Shown here in pieces: positions 1-6,023 of a stretch of DNA of 11,946 nucleotides (the stretch's first letter is position 1; the number at the start of each line of letters is the position of its first letter). This DNA comes from Metabacillus rhizolycopersici (GTDB taxonomy: Bacteria; Bacillota; Bacilli; Bacillales; Bacillaceae): positions 1 to 11,946 of the forward strand of contig NZ_JAIQUM010000107.1 in the NCBI RefSeq assembly GCF_020075705.1, read 5' to 3'. Below the pieces are notes generated by a model. That model was not told where the DNA came from and ran no database searches. It saw only the letters and a list, made by a program, of their open reading frames with translations. The position numbers were made by a program, and so were the translations under genes.

Positions 1-236
1 AAGGCATCCAAATGAGACAAGTGAAATATCTCAATAATATCGTAGAACAGGATCATCGTTTTATAAAAAAGCGAGTCCGTTCGATGTTAGGATTGAAATC
101 ATTTCGTACAGCTACTTACATACTGAGTGGCATAGAAGCCATGCATATGATGAAAAAGAAGCAGGTTCATCAGGGAGTGAAGTCTGCCCAAAATCAAAAA
201 GAATTCATCCATAAATTGTTTGGATTAGCTTCATAA
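1..236 (+). pseudogene. IS6-family (IS240-like) transposase, C-terminal part
   Basis: The frame is open from the window edge to a TAA at 234-236, so only the last ~77 residues are visible. They contain the glutamate of the DDE triad in the motif NNIVEQDHRFIKKR. The protein aligns end to end with the C-terminus of the complete copy at 10674-11384, with about 15 differences over 74 positions (roughly 80% identity), so it is a related but different element. Homology continues only to GTTAGCAA just after the stop. No TTTGCACCAGAACC-like terminal repeat follows within several hundred bases, so the right end of this element has been lost. Whether the N-terminal part outside the window is intact cannot be seen. 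Confidence 0.85.
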
Positions 237-250
237 GTTAGCAATTTAAA

Positions 251-279
251 GGCGTTAAAAGGTGTCATAACTTAGCGCC
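251..279. repeat. 8-bp stem-loop at IS remnant edge
   Basis: GGCGTTAA (251-258) pairs with TTAGCGCC (272-279) through one G-U pair around a 13-nt loop, followed by AAAAATAA. It lies just past the last recognisable IS homology. It may be a decayed terminator or a junction scar; there is no T-run for termination on the plus strand. Confidence 0.35.
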
Positions 280-323
280 AAAAATAATAGGAGATATTAG
301 TCGAAGTCGAGATCTTGTATTCT

Positions 324-389
324 TCAACAAACACCATTGATATAAGTAGTGCGATGGGTTAGCGATTTTTCTGATGGACTGTTTGTCAT
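324..389 (-). pseudogene. 5' remnant of an unidentified minus-strand gene
   Basis: On the minus strand a near-ideal ribosome binding site (AAGGAGGAT, about 395-403) stands 6 nt before an ATG at 389. It starts a 21-codon frame (MTNSPSEKSLTHRTTYINGV plus C) ending in TGA at 324-326. A ribosome binding site this good before such a short frame suggests the beginning of a former gene whose body was lost or frameshifted when the IS edge arrived. Reading one frame over gives VEEYKISTSTNISYYFWR before a stop near the IS remnant. In the same frame the coding potential could extend upstream to an ATG at 491, but that start lacks comparable support. I do not recognise the parent gene. Confidence 0.35.
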
Positions 390-608
390 TATTATCCTCC
401 TTTTGTTTTGCGTTTTAATACCGTAAATTTCCATAAAAGTCATTTCTGCATCCAAGTTAATAAGGAATAAAACTAACGCTGTTCCGTCCATAATGTATAG
501 TTATGGTGTCATCCAATTAATCTAGGTAAGTAAATAGGATTTCTTGAGTTACTATTATAGCCATAGACAGCTACGCTATTTGTTTAATTCAATTCTATTA
601 CTTACATT

Positions 609-635
609 AAACTTACCAAAAAATGAGGTAAGTTT
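609..635 (+). terminator. AT-rich rho-independent terminator-like hairpin
   Basis: AAACTTACC (609-617) and GGTAAGTTT (627-635) form a perfect 9-bp stem with a 9-nt loop, followed by CTTTTC. Stem GC content is low and the T-run is short, so activity is uncertain. If functional it would insulate the catabolic promoter from transcription entering from the IS side. Confidence 0.4.
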
Positions 636-723
636 CTTTTCATTGAATTCCAAAAGAACATTAAAAAATAGAATTATATAGTGAATAGAGAAACCGTTTA
701 GAAGAGATTACAGACAACAAAGT

Positions 724-742
724 CACTTTAATTGATAAAGTG
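724..742. promoter_or_regulatory. CACTTTA-attga-TAAAGTG dyad
   Basis: A perfect 7-bp inverted repeat with a 5-nt spacer, centred about 30 bp upstream of the -35 box at 763. The position suits an activator site, but no regulator can be assigned from the sequence. A single CACTTTAA half-site also occurs at 2620-2627 in the regulator's promoter region. Confidence 0.3.
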
Positions 743-762
743 TTCAGAATTCACAGAATATA

Positions 763-791
763 TTGACATTTATAGAGTGTTGGTTTATCTT
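763..791 (+). promoter_or_regulatory. Sigma-A-type promoter for the BCCT transporter
   Basis: Consensus -35 TTGACA (763-768), 17-bp spacer and -10 TATCTT (786-791). Transcription would begin at about 798, directly inside the GntR palindrome at 797-813, which suits repression. The 12-mer AATATATTGACA ending in the -35 box recurs exactly at 2589-2600 before the regulator gene. Confidence 0.6.
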
Positions 792-796
792 ATTAC

Positions 797-813
797 TTGT
801 ATGGTACATGCAA
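797..813. promoter_or_regulatory. GntR/FCD operator, site 1
   Basis: TTGTATG-GTA-CATGCAA: seven-base arms around a GTA centre with one mismatch to a perfect palindrome. It overlaps the predicted transcription start of the transporter promoter. It shares the core ATGGTACATG with sites at 2636-2652 and 2748-2764. The GTAC centre fits the short palindromes bound by FadR-subfamily GntR proteins; assignment to the regulator at 2785-3459 is inferred from location. Confidence 0.65.
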
Positions 814-881
814 CATATTCATTTGATTGGAGGGGACTATCATTTATTTTTTGGATTCGACCTATTTATTTACTCTTTATT

Positions 882-895
882 TGTAAGCGTTTTCC
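882..895. promoter_or_regulatory. cre-like catabolite response element upstream of BCCT
   Basis: TGTAAGCGTTTTCC matches 13 of 14 positions of the Bacillus cre consensus TGWAANCGNTNWCA. It lies downstream of the 763-791 promoter, where bound CcpA could act as a roadblock, and just upstream of an isolated TATAAT. Confidence 0.55.
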
Positions 896-915
896 TTACG
901 GTTGATTGTAATTCT

Positions 916-921
916 TATAAT
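916..921 (+). promoter_or_regulatory. Isolated TATAAT -10 box, possible second promoter
   Basis: A perfect -10 hexamer 55 bp before the transporter start codon, but no recognisable -35 box at 16-18 bp spacing and no TG extension. It could be a weak or activator-dependent second promoter; the cre-like site would overlap its -35 region. Confidence 0.25.
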
Positions 922-975
922 TTTTAAATCCTGTTAATAATGAATGTAGATGGAAAATGAAAAAGGAGGGAAACT

Positions 976-2580
976 ATGAAGAATAACTATTTAAAATTTC
1001 TTAAAGAAAAGGTCGATTGGCCCGTTTTTAGCATCAGTGGGGGAATCCTTGTTATTTTTGTCCTCATGTCAATGTTCAATGTGGATGGAGTAACTAAATT
1101 TGTCAATACTGGCTTTAATTTATCTATTAAATATTTTGGAGCCTATTGGCAGCTACTGCTGATTGCAACCTTTTTGATAGGGTTAGTTTTATCGTTTTCT
1201 AAGTATGGAAACGTTCGGCTCGGGAATCTCGCCAAGCCACAGATGAGCTTCTTTAAATGGGCCGCTATTGTTGTGACAGCTGGATTAGGAGCAGGGGGAG
1301 TTTTTTGGGCTGCTGCTGAGCCAATGTACTACTTTATAGACGTTCCTCCGATGTTTGAAGGGATTAAATCAGGGACTGAACAGGCAATAGGACCTGCATT
1401 AGCTCAAAGTTACATGTCATGGGGATTTACAGCTTGGGCGATTTATGGAGCTATAAGTACGATTATCATTATGTACGCTCATTACAATAAAGGAATGCCA
1501 TTGAAGCCAAGAACATTGTTATATCCTATTTTGGGTGAAAAAATCCGCCATAGTGCCTGGGGAACATTTGCTGATGTCGTTTGTATTATTGGTGCAGTTG
1601 CTGGAACAATAGGTCCAATTGGATTTCTTGGCTTACAAGTAAGTTATGGTGTAAATGCTATATTTGGATGGGCAGACACATTCAGTACACAAGTCCTCAT
1701 CATTATAGCTCTCACAGCGGTTGTATTAGTTTCGACGATTACTGGTATTGATAAAGGAATTCAATGGCTAAGTAAATTAAACGTTAATATGGCTGTTTGT
1801 ATCGCAATCTTTTTATTACTTTTCGGCCCTGGTGAGTTTATTATCAACTCATTCATTTCTTCTTTTGGAACGTATATGAGTGAATTTGCTAATGTTAGTA
1901 CTTACCGTGCTGACCAGGAATGGCTATCATATTGGATGCTGTTTTTCTTTGGCTGGTTTATTGGCTTTGGTCCATTGGTAGCACTACTTGTCGCAAGGGT
2001 TTCTAGAGGACGAAAAATAAGAGAAGTTTTCCTATTGGTCTCGATCATCGCTTCTGTCACGACAAACTTTTGGTTTACGGTGCTAGGTGGTTCAGGAATC
2101 TTTTACGAATTAAACAATGCCGGGTCTGTAAGTGGACCATTGTTGGACAATGGATTGCCTGCAGCTATTATCGCAATCGCTAGCCAAATGCCTTTTGGGT
2201 CAGTCATGCCCCTAATTTTCCTGATACTGACGGTTCTGTTCGTTGTAACGACAGTTGATTCGATGGCATATTCCGTAGCTATGAGTGTAACAGGGGAAGG
2301 AGATCCTCCAAAGCTGATTCGTGTCTTCTGGGCAGTCGTAATGGCTGTTATTGCTATCATTTTAATTAAGATGGGAGAAGGCGGAGTCGGTGCTTTACAA
2401 TCATTTGTTGTGATTGCAGCTGTTCCAGTCTCGATTCTTATGCTTCCTACTTTATGGTATGCACCTCGTTTTGCTAAACAAATGGCAAAAGAACAGGGGA
2501 TCATTGAAGAAGATACCGATGTAATCGAGGGAAAAGAGGAATATAAGCGTTTTTTACCGTCCAAGATAAAAAATATTTAA
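976..2580 (+). CDS. BCCT family betaine-type transporter
   Basis: A 534-residue integral membrane protein with about 12 hydrophobic segments, normal for the betaine/carnitine/choline transporter family, which moves quaternary-ammonium compounds. Family signatures are the glycine-rich TAGLGAGGVFWAAAEP stretch (101-116), W149/W154/Y157 in the fourth core helix, and ARVSRGRKIREVF (340-352). In the usual YW-x-WW-xx-W aromatic segment this protein reads FFFGWFIGFGP (323-333): W327 is kept, but the positions matching BetP W374 and W377 are F328 and F331. The box stays aromatic but altered, so the substrate may differ from glycine betaine; a planar pyridinium betaine such as trigonelline would fit the neighbours (inference). 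Ribosome binding site AAGGAGGG stands 5 nt before the ATG. No clear terminator separates it from the regulator gene. Confidence 0.9.
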   Translation: MKNNYLKFLKEKVDWPVFSISGGILVIFVLMSMFNVDGVTKFVNTGFNLSIKYFGAYWQLLLIATFLIGLVLSFSKYGNVRLGNLAKPQMSFFKWAAIVVTAGLGAGGVFWAAAEPMYYFIDVPPMFEGIKSGTEQAIGPALAQSYMSWGFTAWAIYGAISTIIIMYAHYNKGMPLKPRTLLYPILGEKIRHSAWGTFADVVCIIGAVAGTIGPIGFLGLQVSYGVNAIFGWADTFSTQVLIIIALTAVVLVSTITGIDKGIQWLSKLNVNMAVCIAIFLLLFGPGEFIINSFISSFGTYMSEFANVSTYRADQEWLSYWMLFFFGWFIGFGPLVALLVARVSRGRKIREVFLLVSIIASVTTNFWFTVLGGSGIFYELNNAGSVSGPLLDNGLPAAIIAIASQMPFGSVMPLIFLILTVLFVVTTVDSMAYSVAMSVTGEGDPPKLIRVFWAVVMAVIAIILIKMGEGGVGALQSFVVIAAVPVSILMLPTLWYAPRFAKQMAKEQGIIEEDTDVIEGKEEYKRFLPSKIKNI

Positions 2581-2594
2581 ATTTTCAAAATATA

Positions 2595-2623
2595 TTGACA
2601 ATTATTATCCTACCATTTACACT
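2595..2623 (+). promoter_or_regulatory. Sigma-A-type promoter for regulator and catabolic operon
   Basis: TTGACA (2595-2600), 17-bp spacer, TACACT (2618-2623). The upstream sequence AATATATTGACA (2589-2600) is identical to that of the transporter promoter. The predicted start at about 2630 is followed at once by operator site 2. With no other good promoter before the downstream genes, this probably drives the regulator and the whole set to 10594. Confidence 0.5.
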
Positions 2624-2635
2624 TTAACTAAGATC

Positions 2636-2652
2636 TTGCATGGTACATGGTA
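2636..2652. promoter_or_regulatory. GntR/FCD operator, site 2
   Basis: TTGCATG-GTA-CATGGTA: the left arm is the ideal half-site, the right arm differs at two positions. It lies just downstream of the predicted start of transcription of the regulator gene, suggesting autoregulation. Confidence 0.6.
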
Positions 2653-2710
2653 AGAACAACTTTCATCTTAGACCCCACTACTCATTTAACTCAATTATGA
2701 AACCTAACTT

Positions 2711-2724
2711 TGTTACCGTTTTCA
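2711..2724. promoter_or_regulatory. cre-like site in the regulator leader
   Basis: TGTTACCGTTTTCA matches 13 of 14 positions of TGWAANCGNTNWCA. It lies between operator sites 2 and 3, downstream of the promoter, and could block transcript elongation when CcpA is bound during growth on preferred sugars. Confidence 0.5.
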
Positions 2725-2747
2725 AATGTGGAGAGTTTAAAATTATC

Positions 2748-2764
2748 TACCATGGTACATGCAA
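2748..2764. promoter_or_regulatory. GntR/FCD operator, site 3
   Basis: TACCATG-GTA-CATGCAA: ideal right half-site, two mismatches in the left. It ends only a few bases before the ribosome binding site of the regulator gene. Sites 2 and 3 are 112 bp centre to centre, so looping or a roadblock is possible. Confidence 0.6.
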
Positions 2765-2784
2765 AGAAAGGGTGATTTCACATT

Positions 2785-3459
2785 GTGTCCATTTTAACTA
2801 CCACTAGCATCACCGCCCAGGTTACAAATGCCATTCGAGAAGCAATCGTTACTGGAGATTATGAACCTGGCAAAAAATTATCAGAGGCTGCTTTATCAGA
2901 CTATTACGAGATAAGCAGAACACCAATTAGAGAAGCATTAAAACAACTAGAGAGAGAAGGCTTAGTAGAAATCATTCCTAGAGTAGGAACATGTGTGACA
3001 AAACCAACAGAAAAAGAATTAATTGAGTTGTTTACTGTGAAAGAAGCTTTGGAAGGTCTTGCAGCAGGAATACTAGCAGAAAGCGGTAATACGAAGGCCA
3101 TTGAAGAAGTTCAGAAATCAGTTGCTACAATGGAAAAAGCGGTGCAAACAGCAGATCACAAGCTTTATGTAGAGGCTAACAGCTTATTCCATACTGCTAT
3201 TCTCGAAGGATCTGATAATTCGAAACTACGTTTTTTACTTAATTTACTCCTCAATCAAATTGGCTATAGTAGGTATGTTTACTTAAGTTTAGAAGTACCT
3301 AAGCGGATTGAAAAATCACTTCAGGAACACCAAGCGATCTTAACGGCCTTATTAAAAGGAGACTGTGAAGGAGCAGAAAAAGCGATGCGAGAGCATGTAA
3401 GGGCAAGTGGAATAGAGCTTCAAAAGGGAATAGCCAAAAAACTTTACGAAAATAATTAA
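2785..3459 (+). CDS. GntR family (FadR/FCD) transcriptional regulator
   Basis: A 224-residue cytoplasmic DNA-binding protein. Residues about 8-75 form the GntR winged helix-turn-helix, with the characteristic run from LSEAALSDYYEISRTPIREALKQLEREGLV (about 42-71). Residues about 85-215 are an all-helical FCD ligand domain. Likely metal ligands are H136, H182 and H204; the usual aspartate of the first motif is asparagine here (N132, in ANSLFH). The start is GTG at 2785, set by AAGGGTGA about 9 nt upstream. Position at the head of the operon and three nearby palindromes suggest local, probably autoregulatory control, with the transported substrate or an intermediate as effector (inference). Most FCD proteins in this arrangement are repressors relieved by ligand. 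Confidence 0.88.
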   Translation: MSILTTTSITAQVTNAIREAIVTGDYEPGKKLSEAALSDYYEISRTPIREALKQLEREGLVEIIPRVGTCVTKPTEKELIELFTVKEALEGLAAGILAESGNTKAIEEVQKSVATMEKAVQTADHKLYVEANSLFHTAILEGSDNSKLRFLLNLLLNQIGYSRYVYLSLEVPKRIEKSLQEHQAILTALLKGDCEGAEKAMREHVRASGIELQKGIAKKLYENN

Positions 3460-3479
3460 AATGCGAAAGGATGTTTTCT

Positions 3480-4625
3480 ATGAAATTTGGAATTTTTGCA
3501 AACCTTGCAGGACCAGGAAGAGTCGATGAATATTATAAAGTTTTAGATGAAGCGAGAGAACAGGCTGTTTACTGTGACGAAAATGGTTATGATTCCATTT
3601 GGTATACTGAGCATCACTTTGGTCATGAAGGAAATGAATTAATTTCAAATCCAATCTTAATGGGGGCTGATATTGCTGCCCGTACAAAGAACATTCGAAT
3701 TGGACAGGCTGCAAATGTCGCTACCTTCTGGCATCCCCTTCGTTTGGCGGAAGACATTGCTATGCTTGATCAGCTAAGCAAAGGGCGTGTTGAAGTTGGT
3801 TTAGCACGTGGACTATATGGAAGAGAGGCAGCTAATTTAAACTCATTGGCTGACCCGAAAAACCAAGAGCAAAACCGTGCACTTTTTGAAGAAACTGTAG
3901 AAGTATTAAAGAAAGCATGGTCCAATCGTTTCTTTTCACATGAAGGTGACATCTATCAATTCCCTCCAAAAGGATTAAAGTGGAGTCACCCAATGAGCCC
4001 ATCAACTCCTGACTTTATGGATATGGAAAAAAGCGAAATTAATAAAATTTCTCTTGTGCCTAGACCGTATCAGGAGTCACTTCCTTTATGGCAAGTAATT
4101 GATTCACCACGTTCGATTGAATTAGCGGCTGAGAACAATATAAAAGGTATGTTTTGGATGCCGACTGTTAAAGAATTGAAAGGGCGTTTTGAATTGTATC
4201 GTGAAAGGGCTTCCAAATCGCGTGGTTATGAAGTGCCACTTGGTGAAGGTATTGCATTAGTACGTGATGTCTATGTAGCCGAAACGATGGAACAAGCTCG
4301 TCAAGATGCCGCAGAAGCAGTATTAAACAACTATCGCTGGATTTGTCATTGGAGAGGACTTAGCAATCTTATGGATCCTGGTGAAATAGTAAAAGAAGGA
4401 CAAGAATTAAATTATGAATTCTTGCATCCAAGAAATTTATTGTTTGGTACACCTGACTATGTAGCAGAGAAAATTCAAGAGCTAAAAGACGAATTAAACT
4501 TACAAGAACTATTACTTTGGGTGAACCACAATGGTTTGCCGCATGACAAAATGATGAAAAGTTTGAAATTGTTTACTGAAGAAGTTATGCCAAAATTTAC
4601 AGAAACTAAAGTGGGGGTAATGTAA
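3480..4625 (+). CDS. Luciferase-like FMN-dependent monooxygenase (oxygenase component)
   Basis: A 381-residue TIM-barrel flavin monooxygenase of the bacterial luciferase superfamily, using reduced FMN from a partner reductase and O2. Seen: N-terminal MKFGIF strand, Y42-T-E-H-H46 loop typical of the active site, FWHP (83-86) and KGRVEVGLARG (101-111). The ATG at 3480 is preferred over 3471 because the GAAAGG ribosome binding site abuts the upstream ATG. It starts 20 bp after the regulator and ends against the next ATG (TAA-ATG). By analogy with TgnB of trigonelline degradation and pyridine monooxygenases it would attack and open an N-heterocyclic ring. Its partner reductase is probably encoded at 7568-8128. 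Luciferase-like enzymes also act on alkanes, sulfonates and thioethers, so the substrate is inferred from neighbours only. Confidence 0.85.
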   Translation: MKFGIFANLAGPGRVDEYYKVLDEAREQAVYCDENGYDSIWYTEHHFGHEGNELISNPILMGADIAARTKNIRIGQAANVATFWHPLRLAEDIAMLDQLSKGRVEVGLARGLYGREAANLNSLADPKNQEQNRALFEETVEVLKKAWSNRFFSHEGDIYQFPPKGLKWSHPMSPSTPDFMDMEKSEINKISLVPRPYQESLPLWQVIDSPRSIELAAENNIKGMFWMPTVKELKGRFELYRERASKSRGYEVPLGEGIALVRDVYVAETMEQARQDAAEAVLNNYRWICHWRGLSNLMDPGEIVKEGQELNYEFLHPRNLLFGTPDYVAEKIQELKDELNLQELLLWVNHNGLPHDKMMKSLKLFTEEVMPKFTETKVGVM

Positions 4626-5204
4626 ATGTTAGAAATCCGAAAAGTATATACAGCTGTTGAAGAAACACGTATTGAAGGTGGCAAGAAAGTAGAGAATCCA
4701 ATCAAAATGATCACAACTATGATGGTGATCAAAAATCCTTGGGCTGGCAGAGGTTTTGTTGAAGATTTAATGCCGGAGATTAATGAATATGCACCGCAAA
4801 TTGGGGAGCTATTAGTTTCTGAGCTATTTAAGCATATTGGTTCAGCTGATGATGTAGAAGCATTTGGAAAAGCTGCTGTTGTAGGTGTTGATGGAGAAAT
4901 TGAGCACGCATCAGCATTTATCCACACATTGAAATTTGGTAATAAGTTCCGTGATGCGGTACAAGCAACTAGTATTTTACCATTTACAAATAAGCGTGGT
5001 GGAGCAGGAACTGCAGTGGTTATTCCAATGGTACATAAGACGGATGAGTCACAGCGTTCTCATTTTATTACATTTGAAGCAACTATCCCTGATGCACCAA
5101 GAGCAGATGAGATCGTTGTAGCAATAGCCGTTTCTACAGGAGCCCGCCCTCATCCTAGGACAGGAAATCGTCATCAAGATATGGTTGAAATGGGGCTTGT
5201 CTAA
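4626..5204 (+). CDS. DUF1185 'amino acid synthesis family' protein
   Basis: A 192-residue soluble protein without signal peptide or membrane segments. It shows the conserved blocks of this family: NPWAGRGFVEDLMPEI (37-52), GKAAVVGVDGEIEHASAFIH (80-99) and DAPRADEIVVAIAVSTGARP (155-174) followed by HPRTGNR. The family name has no biochemical basis that I know; structures from structural genomics show a small alpha/beta fold. The gene abuts the monooxygenase stop (TAA-ATG), with GGGGGTA as ribosome binding site inside the upstream gene, and overlaps the hydrolase start by one base, so all three are probably translationally coupled. Close coupling to ring-opening oxygenase genes suggests a role on an early intermediate, for example isomerisation, deformylation or lactone handling; this is inference only. 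Confidence 0.85.
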   Translation: MLEIRKVYTAVEETRIEGGKKVENPIKMITTMMVIKNPWAGRGFVEDLMPEINEYAPQIGELLVSELFKHIGSADDVEAFGKAAVVGVDGEIEHASAFIHTLKFGNKFRDAVQATSILPFTNKRGGAGTAVVIPMVHKTDESQRSHFITFEATIPDAPRADEIVVAIAVSTGARPHPRTGNRHQDMVEMGLV

Positions 5205-6010
5205 TGCCATATGCAGAGTATGATCAGGGAAGTATTCGATATGAAGAAAAGGGAAATGGTGAACCGCTAATTCTTATTCATGGTGTCGGCTTAGATCATA
5301 CAATGTGGAATCAGCAATTGGAAAACCTGTCGGAATCTTTCCGCGTTATCGTATACGACATGGTCGGGCATGGAGGATCTGAGCATCCTCCCGGCCCTTA
5401 TTTCCTTCCTCAATTTGTCGAACAGTTAGCCGCACTAATGAACTACTTAAATATCGAGAAAACCCATCTCGCTGGATTTTCTATGGGTGGTATGGTTGCA
5501 CAAGCATTCGCATTAAAATACAAAGAAAAATTGAAAACGTTAACAATTATGAATGCAGTTGCCAATCGAACGGAAGAACAGCGAAAAGCCATTTTAACAA
5601 GAGTGGAAGAAGTAGAAAAAACAGGACCTATGGCAACAATTGAACCAGCCATTCAACGATGGTTTAATCCAGATTTCCTAAACATGCAGGAAGAAACTGT
5701 GAGTAGGATTCGAAAAAGACTGCAGACAAATGACCCCAATTCGTATTTAGCGGCATATACACTTTTTGCAACGGCAGATACACAATTATGGTCAAAGCTC
5801 CATCAAATTGATTTGCCGACTTTCATTATCACTGGTGAGCATGATGTCGGTTCAAATCCCGAGATGGCAAGACAAATACATGAAAAAATAGCACATTCTG
5901 AAATAATGATTGTACCGAATATGAAGCACATGCTACCAGTAGAGGGATACGAAATTGTGAATGAAGTGATTCGTATGTTCATAGATAAACAAATCATATC
6001 GGTAAAGTAG
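5204..6010 (+). CDS. Alpha/beta hydrolase, possible ring-fission product hydrolase
   Basis: A 268-residue alpha/beta-fold hydrolase with a visible catalytic triad: S93 in the nucleophile elbow GFSMGG, D214 in TGEHD and H242 in NMKHM. The oxyanion segment is LIHGVGLDHTMW (24-35). General similarity is to 3-oxoadipate enol-lactonase-like enzymes. In trigonelline degradation (TgnD) and vitamin B6 degradation (E-2-acetamidomethylene succinate hydrolase), a hydrolase splits an enamide-type succinate into succinate semialdehyde, CO2, a carboxylate and an amine. That role fits here, since oxygenase and dehydrogenase genes flank it. Lactonase or esterase activity remains possible. The start ATG overlaps the previous stop (TAATG). 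Confidence 0.85.
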   Translation: MPYAEYDQGSIRYEEKGNGEPLILIHGVGLDHTMWNQQLENLSESFRVIVYDMVGHGGSEHPPGPYFLPQFVEQLAALMNYLNIEKTHLAGFSMGGMVAQAFALKYKEKLKTLTIMNAVANRTEEQRKAILTRVEEVEKTGPMATIEPAIQRWFNPDFLNMQEETVSRIRKRLQTNDPNSYLAAYTLFATADTQLWSKLHQIDLPTFIITGEHDVGSNPEMARQIHEKIAHSEIMIVPNMKHMLPVEGYEIVNEVIRMFIDKQIISVK

Positions 6011-6023
6011 AGGGGGACAGAAC

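Larger units (their letters stand above)
237..975. other. 739-bp non-coding region between IS remnant and transporter
   Basis: No convincing full-length gene lies here. The left half holds the decayed edge of the IS copy, a stem-loop at 251-279 and a short minus-strand gene start (324-389). The middle has a terminator-like hairpin (609-635). The right half (about 720-975) is the control region of the BCCT transporter: a dyad (724-742), a sigma-A-type promoter (763-791), a GntR operator (797-813), a cre-like site (882-895), an isolated TATAAT (916-921) and a strong ribosome binding site (963-970). The long leader between the upstream promoter and the gene suggests either a second, closer start of transcription or a 5' untranslated region of about 175 nt. 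Confidence 0.7.

Noticed and set aside
237..975. FMN or other riboswitch in the transporter leader
   Set aside because: I searched by eye for the conserved RFN-element segments and other known aptamer motifs and saw none; only protein-binding type sites are supported.
2103..2564. 153-residue minus-strand frame opposite the transporter
   Set aside because: Antisense shadow of a clear membrane protein gene, with no ribosome binding site and no recognisable motif.
2580..2594. Terminator between transporter and regulator
   Set aside because: Only a very AT-rich imperfect dyad (around AAATATTTAAATTTT) without a GC stem; readthrough seems possible.
4475..4927. 150-residue minus-strand frame across the oxygenase/DUF1185 junction
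   Set aside because: It runs opposite two well-supported genes; composition is that of a shadow frame.
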